Part shown: positions 42,041 through 49,192 of the stretch, one piece after another
Layout of the letters: every line of letters begins with the position of its first letter
Numbering within the stretch: the first letter of the stretch is position 1
Source: JAGOMX01 sp041738135
GTDB taxonomy: Bacteria; Pseudomonadota; Alphaproteobacteria; JAGOMX01
DNA: 49,958 nucleotides
Direction of reading: 5' to 3'
NCBI GenBank assembly: GCA_041738135.1
Contig: JBGSQK010000036.1
Location: 1 to 49,958, forward strand
Program-made: the position numbers and the translations under genes
Notes under the pieces: generated by a model
The model's input: only the letters and a program-made list of their open reading frames with translations
What the model was told of the DNA's origin: nothing
Databases searched by the model: none

Positions 42041-43126
42041 TCAATCGAATATAATTATCCGGCGCATGCCTTCTCCGGTTTTCATCTTTTCGTAGCCTTC
42101 GTTGATGTCTTCTAGTCTTATGTGTTCAGTCACTAAGTCGTCCAGATTTAATTGGCCCATTTTATATAATTTTAAGTAATTGGGTAAGTCTATGGGAAAG
42201 CGATTGCCTCCCAGCATGGTTCCCTGGATTTTTCTCTCAAAAAGGAAGGAGATGCCCATAAGTTCTATAGTTGTGCCTACGGGAATAACACCAACTAGAG
42301 TGGCTGTTCCGCCTGGTGCGAGCATGTTAAAGCACTGTTCAGAGCTTTCCTTTTTGCCTATCACCTCAAAGGAATAATCGACACCGCCATTGGTGAGTTC
42401 CATGACTTTTTCCACGCAATTTTCTTTGCTGGCATCTATAACATCGGTTGCTCCAAATTTTAATGCGCTTGCTAATTTTGAGGGTACTCTATCAATGGCG
42501 ATGATGCGCGTTGCACCTGCAAGGCGGGCCCCCTGTATGCAGTTAATACCTACGCCGCCGCAACCTATGACGGCTACGGTCGAACCGACGGGCACTTTAG
42601 CCGCGTTCAAAACAGCTCCAAGACCAGTGGTTACACCGCATCCTAATAATGCAGCCAAATCTAATGGAATATCTTTGTCAATTTTAACGATGCCGTGTTC
42701 GTGTACCAGCATTTTTTCAGCAAATCCTGCAAGTCCCCAACCTTGGTGAAGGGGTTCGCCGTTTTTGGAGAGCACAGGTGGAAGTGTGGGGTCTCTAAGC
42801 AATTTGTTTAAATTTAAGCATATACTCATATGGCCCGTAAGACATTCCTTGCAGTGACCACAATACATGGAAAGACAGCTGATTACGTGATCGCCAGGCG
42901 CGAAATCTTTGACTTGTGAGCCCACCGCTTCCACTATGCCTGCGGCTTCGTGTCCAAACACACCTGGGCTGGGCATAGGAAGAGATCCGTCAAATACGTG
43001 AAGTTCCGAATGACACAGACCAGATGCTGCGACCTTTATGAGCACCTCATGCGCTTCTGGTTGGGCGATGTCGATGTCTTCGATTGTGAGAGGTTTTCCT
43101 ATGCCCCTGAATATGGCAGCTTTCAT
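42041..43126 (-). CDS. zinc-dependent alcohol dehydrogenase, MDR class
   Basis: 361 residues. NAD-linked oxidation of alcohols to aldehydes; exact substrate not clear. Catalytic-zinc ligands C38 (GLCHSELHV), H59 (FGHEAAG) and C163 (LLGCGVTTGLGAV); structural-zinc cysteines C89, C92, C95, C103 (CGHCKECLTGHMSIC). Rossmann motif GCGGVG at 188-193 and D212 (IAIDRVPSK), favouring NAD over NADP. The GCGVTTGLGAV loop resembles class III and NDMA-linked enzymes. AGGAG lies seven bases before the ATG. Confidence 0.9.
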   Translation of the reverse strand: MKAAIFRGIGKPLTIEDIDIAQPEAHEVLIKVAASGLCHSELHVFDGSLPMPSPGVFGHEAAGIVEAVGSQVKDFAPGDHVISCLSMYCGHCKECLTGHMSICLNLNKLLRDPTLPPVLSKNGEPLHQGWGLAGFAEKMLVHEHGIVKIDKDIPLDLAALLGCGVTTGLGAVLNAAKVPVGSTVAVIGCGGVGINCIQGARLAGATRIIAIDRVPSKLASALKFGATDVIDASKENCVEKVMELTNGGVDYSFEVIGKKESSEQCFNMLAPGGTATLVGVIPVGTTIELMGISFLFERKIQGTMLGGNRFPIDLPNYLKLYKMGQLNLDDLVTEHIRLEDINEGYEKMKTGEGMRRIIIFD

Positions 43127-43236
43127 TGCGTGTCTCCTATGATAACTATATACTTATGTCTATGTTATTAATAATATCAAATGTATGTTAATAAAAGCAT
43201 AATATTAGCTAGAAATAATCATGATTAGAATTACAC

Positions 43237-43351
43237 CGTCATTGCGAGCCCCTCTTGGGGCGTAGCAATCCACTGTGGTCTGGCCGTTTTGCAAGAATAC
43301 AATTCGGAAAAAAAATAGATTGCCACGCCCTAAGGAGAGCTCTCAATGACG
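43237..43351. repeat. 115-bp palindromic repeat (family C)
   Basis: Arms 43237-43270 (CGTCATTGCGAGCCCCTCTT then GGGGCGTAGCAATC) and 43318-43351 form an imperfect inverted pair with about 27 of 34 positions paired. The CGTCATTGCGAG...GCAATC pattern is a commonly seen dispersed repeat in many bacteria. It sits between the dehydrogenase and the next gene, with no gene in 43127-43432. Confidence 0.75.
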
Positions 43352-43432
43352 GATGTAGCGGAGATATTTGATTAACTGGTTTTGATTCTACGATGAGATT
43401 TAGTATAATATATACTTCGACAGAGGCTATGA

Positions 43433-44269
43433 TTACTGCGCTTCATCCTTCCCCTTTTCTTTTGACTCATTTATCGGGTTATGAACAACTATTTCTGTGA
43501 GTTCACCCCTTAATCTTCTGTCGTCTTCTTCTAATGGGTCGTCCTCATGAATGCGTACTTTTTTCTTTTTCTTTTTTGCTTTTGGAATGCTTTGTTCAGG
43601 AGGCTCAATGTCAATATCTGCTCTTCGGGATGCCCTTATCATGTCATCTTCATCTTCGGAGGAGTCGGCTTGATCGTTCCAAGCTCTTCTTCTTCTTTCT
43701 TCCTTATCAATCAGGCTTTGTAGGTGAAGTGTTCTGCCCATGTCAGACATTAATTCATTATCGAGTCTTACAACGGTTAGTTGTGATTGTCTGGAAAGCC
43801 AGATGAGGGCTGCTCCCGTGGCTATTCCGGCTGTACTGGCAATGCCGAGCCAGTTTTGTACGTCACAGGGAATGGGGGTTAGGGAAACGCCCCAGCCGAC
43901 GGCTGAGACTGCTGTTACCACATATCCCCAGCCTTTTAATTTCCCGGAGGCAGAAGCGTGAAACTTTGCCCATTTCACTAGTTTCTCATGTCTTGCATTA
44001 ATGCCTGTGGTCAGGCTTTTTAGTAGGACACCAAATTGAGTGCCGATGGATTCTTTAAACCGGTTTAAGTGGCTGGAAGAACTGCCAGCTATAAGAGTGT
44101 TGAAATTGTTAACCTCTTCGGGTGTCATGAGTTCCATGTGGGACGGATGTCTAGCGGCTGATTTGTCTTCGGCGGAGCTTAAGATGCTTTCGATGTCGGT
44201 GGCTTTTGTTGTGACTGGTGCAGCTACTAAGGCAAGGAAGAGAGCGGTTTTAATGATATTAGCTAGCAT
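43433..44269 (-). CDS. secreted or membrane protein with charged tail, unknown
   Basis: 278 residues, not recognised. AAGGAG lies about seven bases before the ATG at 44269. Signal peptide (MLANIIKTALFLALVAAPVT), then a helical domain, then a hydrophobic hairpin (GWGYVVTAVSAVGWGVSLTP and NWLGIASTAGIATGAALIWL). The C-terminal 90 residues are extremely charged, with a KKKKKK run and acidic blocks (SSEDEDD, HEDDPLEEDD), as in low-complexity or nucleic-acid-binding tails. If the signal is cleaved and the two spans insert, the tail is cytoplasmic or periplasmic depending on topology. Confidence 0.7.
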   Translation of the reverse strand: MLANIIKTALFLALVAAPVTTKATDIESILSSAEDKSAARHPSHMELMTPEEVNNFNTLIAGSSSSHLNRFKESIGTQFGVLLKSLTTGINARHEKLVKWAKFHASASGKLKGWGYVVTAVSAVGWGVSLTPIPCDVQNWLGIASTAGIATGAALIWLSRQSQLTVVRLDNELMSDMGRTLHLQSLIDKEERRRRAWNDQADSSEDEDDMIRASRRADIDIEPPEQSIPKAKKKKKKVRIHEDDPLEEDDRRLRGELTEIVVHNPINESKEKGKDEAQ

Positions 44270-44416
44270 TTATTGGCTCCTTTGCATACCGTATATGAAA
44301 TCAGAAAGACCTAAACAAACCGTAAAGAGCGGTTAACATGATTATAGTATGGTATTGAAAATGAAGAAAGGGAAGGGGGTGTTGATAAAAATATATAGTT
44401 TTGTAAGTAAACGGTC

Positions 44417-44445
44417 TTGACAAAACATAAGTGGATATCTATATA
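44417..44445 (+). promoter_or_regulatory. consensus-like promoter for the small secreted protein at 44494
   Basis: Perfect TTGACA (44417-44422) and TATATA (44440-44445) are 17 bases apart. Start near 44452, giving a short leader with AAGGA (44481-44485) eight bases before the ATG. Confidence 0.6.
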
Positions 44446-44493
44446 TGAATAGAATGTTTATTCATGTTAACAAATATTAAAAGGATTATTGTT

Positions 44494-44760
44494 ATGAATG
44501 CAAAAAATTTAATACTGACTAGTGTCTTGTCTATGGCTGTGGCAATGCCGGCATTTTGTTCATATTATGGTGATGAGAATACGTTAGAAAATGTTATGCA
44601 GAGCCAGTTGAATAAAAAAAGATTGCGCCAGGATTATCCTGACCAGAGTCAAATATCTGTTGCTAAGCGTTCATTTGTTCAGACTAACGATGACTTAATA
44701 GATGATGCGTTTGAAGAATATTTGGCTGTTGAGTTATTGCTAGGTTTGGTTTCTGAGTAG
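44494..44760 (+). CDS. small secreted protein, unknown
   Basis: 88 residues, not recognised. The ATG at 44494 follows AAGGA by eight bases and begins a signal peptide (MNAKNLILTSVLSMAVAMPA, cleavage near AFC). The mature part is hydrophilic (GDENTLENVMQSQLNKKRLR) and ends in an acidic, leucine-rich helix (DDAFEEYLAVELLLGLVSE). A long-arm repeat begins 59 bases after the stop and may end its transcript. Confidence 0.7.
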   Translation: MNAKNLILTSVLSMAVAMPAFCSYYGDENTLENVMQSQLNKKRLRQDYPDQSQISVAKRSFVQTNDDLIDDAFEEYLAVELLLGLVSE

Positions 44761-44818
44761 TACTTATTCTCATCTGAGGTCTATTCAATTAACTTCCTTT
44801 GAACGTTTGTATTCACCA

Positions 44819-45008
44819 CTCCCCTTGTGGGAGAGGTCGGCCGTAGGCCGGGTGAGGGGTTTGTTGGGGCAATACAGATTTACAGAAATATGAAAAATAC
44901 GATTTAACCGTCTCATATGAGCCAGTATGGTGCGAGCGGATGCTAGGATCTATACGGCTTTTATGTACCCCTCACCCGCCCTTCGGGCGACCTCTCCCAC
45001 AAGGGGAG
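44819..45008. repeat. 190-bp palindromic repeat (family D) with 41-bp arms
   Basis: Left arm 44819-44859 (CTCCCCTTGTGGGAGAGGTC first) and right arm 44968-45008 are inverted copies of each other, differing only in an inner hairpin loop (GGCCGTAGGCC against GCCCTTCGGGC). The element ends 10 bases before the pdhC stop and lies between convergent transcripts, so it could act as a bidirectional terminator. No other gene lies in 44761-45017. Confidence 0.85.
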
Positions 45009-45017
45009 AGGTTATGT

Positions 45018-46256
45018 TTATAACACCAAACCCACCGGCTTGGTGATCAACTCTTTAAACGCAGTCAAGAAAGCCGCGCCCACGGCGCCGTCTACGACTC
45101 TATGGTCAACGGATAGGGTGCAGTTCATCATTGTGCCGATGACGATTTGACCGTCTTGTACGATGGGTTTTTGTTCTGCAGCGCCCACGGCTAGGATGCA
45201 TCCTTGTGGTGGGTTAATGATGGCTGCGAAATGTTCTATGCCAAACATGCCTAGGTTGGAGAGGCTGAACGTACCGCCCTGGAATTCTTGGGGTTTTAGT
45301 TTGCCATCTTTGGCTTTGGCGTACAATTCTTTGCCTTCACGGGCGATTTCCATAACGGATTTTTGGTCTGCATCACGAATGATTGGTGTAATCAGGCCGT
45401 TCGGGGTTGCCACGGCAACTGATATGTCCGATGCATGGTACTGGCGGATATGATCCTCAGCCCACGAGGCGTTGGCTTCAGGTACCTTTTTAAGGGCCAG
45501 TGCGCATGCCTTGATGATCAGGTCGTTAACGCTCACCAATTTTTCACCCAGGCTGTCATTGATGTCCTGGCGGATGGCTAAAATTTTGGATACTTCACAC
45601 TCGATTGTTAGGTAAAAGTGCGGGACTTGTTGCTTGGCTTCGGTCAAACGTTTGGCTGTGATTTTACGGACATTCGATACTTTAATGGCATCAAAAGAAG
45701 GCATGTCGCCCACTTCGCGGTTTGACACATATGTGGCCGCGCGCAAGCTTGGGCCTTTGCTCATGGCTTGTTCCACATCTGCTTTGATAATGCGGCCATG
45801 GGGTCCTGAGCCTTGGACCACGGATAGGTTAACGCCCGATTGCTCAGCAATGCGTTTGGCCAGCGGGCTTGCTATAACGCGAGCAGATGCGGCCTGCATG
45901 GATATGACGGGCGCGGCTACTGGTGCTGCTACAGCTTCTATCTTCTTTTCTTCAACTTTGGCTGCAGCCACAGGTGCTGCCACTTTAAAGTCTTTCAAAG
46001 CTGATTTGTCTTCGCCTTCTTCTAGGATTAATCCTATGAGCTGGTTAACTTGTACGTTTTCTGTGCCTTCCGGAACAACGATCTTGCCTAAAGTTCCCTC
46101 ATCCACCGCTTCCACTTCCATGGTTGCCTTGTCGGTTTCAATTTCAGCCAGCACTTCACCGGCCTTAATGGTATCGCCTTCTTTTTTATGCCATTTAACG
46201 AGATTGCCTTCAGTCATAGTGGGCGAAAGGGCTGGCATTAAGATTTGAACAGGCAT
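45018..46256 (-). CDS. pdhC: pyruvate dehydrogenase E2 (dihydrolipoamide acetyltransferase)
   Basis: 412 residues. Transfers acetyl from E1 via lipoate to coenzyme A. One lipoyl domain (lysine K43 in ETDKATMEVE), a hinge rich in Ala and Val, the E3-binding domain (ASPLAKRIAEQSGVNLSVVQ, about 131-150, with GPHGRIIKADVEQA after), and the catalytic domain with DHRVVDGA at 384-391 (His385, Asp389). Ribosome site GGGAG, six bases before ATG. Follows pdhB by 14 bases. E2 with a single lipoyl domain is normal for alphaproteobacteria. Confidence 0.97.
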   Translation of the reverse strand: MPVQILMPALSPTMTEGNLVKWHKKEGDTIKAGEVLAEIETDKATMEVEAVDEGTLGKIVVPEGTENVQVNQLIGLILEEGEDKSALKDFKVAAPVAAAKVEEKKIEAVAAPVAAPVISMQAASARVIASPLAKRIAEQSGVNLSVVQGSGPHGRIIKADVEQAMSKGPSLRAATYVSNREVGDMPSFDAIKVSNVRKITAKRLTEAKQQVPHFYLTIECEVSKILAIRQDINDSLGEKLVSVNDLIIKACALALKKVPEANASWAEDHIRQYHASDISVAVATPNGLITPIIRDADQKSVMEIAREGKELYAKAKDGKLKPQEFQGGTFSLSNLGMFGIEHFAAIINPPQGCILAVGAAEQKPIVQDGQIVIGTMMNCTLSVDHRVVDGAVGAAFLTAFKELITKPVGLVL

Positions 46257-46270
46257 CTGAGGTCTCCCGG

Positions 46271-47257
46271 TTAGCTTTTGTACGTTACTTGTTTGATGGC
46301 GTCTACAATCTGGTCAACCCTAGGTATGGTCAAAGATACAAGATTGGCCGCATATGGCATAGGTGCATCAGCGCCTGTGACCCGTACGACGGGTGCGTCC
46401 AGATCATCAAAAGCTTCTTCCATGGCTATGGCTGCAATCTCGGATCCTATACCGGCCACGGTCCAGCCTTCCTCAACGCTGACCAAACGATTGGTCTTGC
46501 GAACAGATTGGATGATGGTGTCCTTATCCAGAGGGCGCAGCGTGCGTAAGTCGATGACTTCTACATCAATACCTTCAGCTGCCAATTGTTCGGCCGCTTG
46601 TAAGCATTTGCCGACCATGAATGAATAGCTCACCACGGTTACATCACTGCCTTGACGAACCACCGCTGCTTTACCCAGCTCGACGATTTCGTCCCATTGC
46701 TCAGGAATAGGGAAGTGCTCGCCGTACATCATTTCGTTTTCTAGGAAAACTACAGGATTAGGATCACGGATAGCGGCCTTCAAAAGTCCCTTGGCTGAGA
46801 TTGCATCATAAGGTGATACCACCTTTAAACCAGGACAATGGGCATACCAGCTGGCATAGCATTGGGAGTGCTGAGCACCGACCCGCATAGCCGCACCGTT
46901 GGGGCCGCGGAATACGATGGGGCAGGAGATCTGGCCGCCGGACATATACAATGTCTTGGCTGCCGAGTTAATGATCTGGTCGATGGCCTGCATGGCGAAG
47001 TTGAAAGTCATAAACTCGATGATAGGCTTAAGTCCTGTAAAGGCTGCGCCCACACCGAGTCCGGCAAAGCCGTGCTCCGTAATTGGGCTGTCGACCACGC
47101 GGTTGGGACCAAATTCGTCCAACATTCCTTGGCTGACCTTATAGGCGCCGTTGTATTGTGCAACTTCTTCACCTAACAAAAAAACATCAGGATCTAGGCG
47201 CATTTCTTCTGCCATGGCATCGCGTAAGGCGTCACGTACTGTAATTGTATTGCTCAT
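46271..47257 (-). CDS. pdhB: pyruvate dehydrogenase E1 beta subunit
   Basis: 328 residues from ATG 47257, with GAGG seven bases before it; an upstream start at 47278 is less likely. Forms the E1 heterotetramer with PdhA. FLLGEEVAQYNGAYKVSQGM, RVVDSPITEHGFAGLGVGAA, and VFRGPNGAAMRVGAQHSQCY are family signatures. There is no N-terminal lipoyl domain, unlike E1-beta in many Rhizobiales and Caulobacterales; the short form is known from Rickettsia. Sits between pdhA and pdhC. Confidence 0.97.
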   Translation of the reverse strand: MSNTITVRDALRDAMAEEMRLDPDVFLLGEEVAQYNGAYKVSQGMLDEFGPNRVVDSPITEHGFAGLGVGAAFTGLKPIIEFMTFNFAMQAIDQIINSAAKTLYMSGGQISCPIVFRGPNGAAMRVGAQHSQCYASWYAHCPGLKVVSPYDAISAKGLLKAAIRDPNPVVFLENEMMYGEHFPIPEQWDEIVELGKAAVVRQGSDVTVVSYSFMVGKCLQAAEQLAAEGIDVEVIDLRTLRPLDKDTIIQSVRKTNRLVSVEEGWTVAGIGSEIAAIAMEEAFDDLDAPVVRVTGADAPMPYAANLVSLTIPRVDQIVDAIKQVTYKS

Positions 47258-47268
47258 AATGGGGCCTC

Positions 47269-48294
47269 TTAGATGCAAATGTCCGTATAAAGCTCAGATG
47301 GATCCGGCTCGGGGCTGGCATCTGAAAACTCAACGGATTGATTGACGATCTCTTTAATTTCCTTGTCGATTTGTTTCAAATCGTCTTCGGTTACCTTGTG
47401 TAATTGCAGCATAGCCAGCAAATGTTGGATCGGGTCTGCTGCTTCCTTCACAGACTCAACTTCTTCTTTGGAACGGTACTTGGCTGGGTCCGACATGGAG
47501 TGCCCACGATAACGGTAGGTCTTCATCTCCAGGATTATGGGTCCATTGCCATCACGCACATACTTAACAGCCATATCAGCGGCGGCTTTCACAGCCAAAA
47601 TATCCATGCCGTCGACCACATGACCGGGGATGCCAAAAACACTGCCGCGGTTGTAGAGTTGGTCAGGCATGGCAGCGTGACGTTCTACGGATGTGCCCAT
47701 GCTGTATTTGTTGTTCTCAAGAACGTAAATGACAGGCAGTTTCCACAGGGCTGCCATGTTGAATGATTCGTAGACTTGTCCCTGATTGCCGGCGCCATCA
47801 CCGTAGTAGGTGACGCTCACCGCCTTGCTGTTGCGATATTTGTGAGCAAAGCCAATGCCAGTGCCCAAAGATACGTTAGCGCCTACAATACCATGTCCGC
47901 CGAAGAAATTCTTCTCCCGGGAGAACATGTGCATGGAACCACCCTTACCCTTTGAGTAACCGGTTGCCTTGCCCATAAGCTCGGCCATCACACCCTTTGG
48001 ATCCATACCACATGCGAGCATGTGTCCATGATCCCGGTAGGCTGTGATAACGGTGTCTTCAGGGGTGAGTGCGGACTGCATACCTACCACAACGGCTTCT
48101 TGCCCGATGTAGAGGTGGCAAAACCCTGCAATTTTACCCATGCCATAAACCTGGCCCGATTTTTCCTCAAATCGGCGGATCAACAGCATGTCACGATAGT
48201 ATTTCAGTAGCTCCTCAACAGGTACCTTTTTGGGGTCGATGGTACCGATGTGGTAATCTCTGTCCATTTGTTCCTTGTTAGCACGCGCTTTCAA
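47269..48294 (-). CDS. pdhA: pyruvate dehydrogenase E1 alpha subunit
   Basis: 341 residues with TTG start at 48294, which has GAGGAG eight bases before it; an ATG nine codons further in (48267) with a closer AAGGA is an alternative. Decarboxylates pyruvate with thiamine diphosphate. RRFEEKSGQVYGMGKIAGFC, the TDP-binding GDGAGNQG (165-172), and the regulatory loop YRYRGHSMSDPAKYR are clear. First gene of pdhABC; promoter and an operator-like repeat lie before it. No dihydrolipoamide dehydrogenase gene is in the cluster. Confidence 0.96.
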   Translation of the reverse strand: MKARANKEQMDRDYHIGTIDPKKVPVEELLKYYRDMLLIRRFEEKSGQVYGMGKIAGFCHLYIGQEAVVVGMQSALTPEDTVITAYRDHGHMLACGMDPKGVMAELMGKATGYSKGKGGSMHMFSREKNFFGGHGIVGANVSLGTGIGFAHKYRNSKAVSVTYYGDGAGNQGQVYESFNMAALWKLPVIYVLENNKYSMGTSVERHAAMPDQLYNRGSVFGIPGHVVDGMDILAVKAAADMAVKYVRDGNGPIILEMKTYRYRGHSMSDPAKYRSKEEVESVKEAADPIQHLLAMLQLHKVTEDDLKQIDKEIKEIVNQSVEFSDASPEPDPSELYTDICI

Positions 48295-48327
48295 AGTCGC
48301 ATCTCCTCAATTTTATCAAATACTCGT

Positions 48328-48348
48328 AGGATTCCTAAAATGAATCCT
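48328..48348. promoter_or_regulatory. operator-like inverted repeat at the pdhABC start site
   Basis: AGGATTC (48328-48334) and GAATCCT (48342-48348) are perfect 7-bp inverted arms with a 7-base spacer. It lies at about +2 to +22 of the predicted transcript and is well placed for a repressor. The spacing and sequence do not identify a known regulator. Confidence 0.45.
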
Positions 48349-48356
48349 CAATGACC

Positions 48357-48385
48357 TTTATAGACAGTTTTTGCGACTTTGTAAA
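48357..48385 (-). promoter_or_regulatory. promoter of pdhABC
   Basis: Minus-strand TTTACA (48380-48385) and TATAAA (48357-48362) are 17 bases apart, each matching the consensus at five of six positions. The start should be near 48350. Confidence 0.6.
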
Positions 48386-48404
48386 AAAAATTAAACTTCT
48401 CCCA

Positions 48405-49094
48405 CTAAAACCCATACTTTATTCCAATGGCAATCACAGGAAAGTACTTCAGCAATGGCTTGCTGGCTGATTTTTCGGCTTGCTTTTCCAAATAGTTTCT
48501 GGCCGCAGGAAAGTTGTTGAGGCCATTTCGTTGAATTTTTGCCTTGGGCGAGAATTGGAGCAGGACGCCAACTTCGCCGGTTAGGCTCAAAGGACAGCCT
48601 TCATAAAAAGGTGTGTCAAAACCCACACCTAAGTAGGGTGTGACACGATTGTAGTGAACGTTCAATTGTGCCCGTCCTACTTGGGCTGGTGTTATAACAA
48701 CGCCTCCCACATTTACATCTTGTTTTAAACGTACATCATCCAGCTTAAGTTCATTGCCATCATAAAAGATACCCAGCAGGATTTTGAAACTATTCTTAAA
48801 TGGATGTATGCCCAGGCTAGCTCCAGTGGTAAATAGCTGGAGCTTGCCATCCATGGACACATTTCTGGTGGATTTGTTTACGTCAAATTGGGAACCGTTA
48901 ACGGAACCCACCACGGATATCCAAGGGTTAAAGCGGTAAGTGGCTTCAGCTCCAAAGAACCCTAGAGTGCCACCTTTGACGCCCAACGAAAAACCTGCAA
49001 CGGAAGGTTGAGCGGCTGGTACTGTTTCAGTGGATGATTGGGCAGGTAAAGATGCTATGGCAGATGCAAAAATGGCTGTTTTGATGATGTTCAT
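48405..49094 (-). CDS. outer-membrane beta-barrel-like secreted protein
   Basis: 229 residues. The ATG at 49094 has AGGGGA six bases before it and starts a signal peptide (MNIIKTAIFASAIASLPAQS). The mature protein shows alternating amphipathic strands ending in aromatic residues, typical of barrels: GFSLGVKGGTLGFFGAEATY, RFNPWISVVGSVNGSQFDV, HPFKNSFKILLGIFYDGNEL, YNRVTPYLGVGFDTPF, LTGEVGVLLQFSPKAKI, and ends GIKYGF with a final aromatic residue, as usual for barrel assembly. An inferred surface role; no specific family was recognised. Confidence 0.75.
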   Translation of the reverse strand: MNIIKTAIFASAIASLPAQSSTETVPAAQPSVAGFSLGVKGGTLGFFGAEATYRFNPWISVVGSVNGSQFDVNKSTRNVSMDGKLQLFTTGASLGIHPFKNSFKILLGIFYDGNELKLDDVRLKQDVNVGGVVITPAQVGRAQLNVHYNRVTPYLGVGFDTPFYEGCPLSLTGEVGVLLQFSPKAKIQRNGLNNFPAARNYLEKQAEKSASKPLLKYFPVIAIGIKYGF

Positions 49095-49125
49095 GACGGT
49101 TCCCCTGTTTATTTTTCTTTTGTCT

Positions 49126-49144
49126 AAAACCATAAAGTGGTTTT
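49126..49144 (-). terminator. possible weak terminator after the cadherin-like gene
   Basis: AAAACCA (49126-49132) and TGGTTTT (49138-49144) form a 7-bp stem with a 5-base loop, 49 bases after the stop of the right-edge gene. The T-stretch is part of the stem, so function is uncertain. Confidence 0.3.
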
Positions 49145-49192
49145 GAGGTAATAGCAAGAGGCAGGTTAAAAAAACAATTGTGAAAATTAGTG

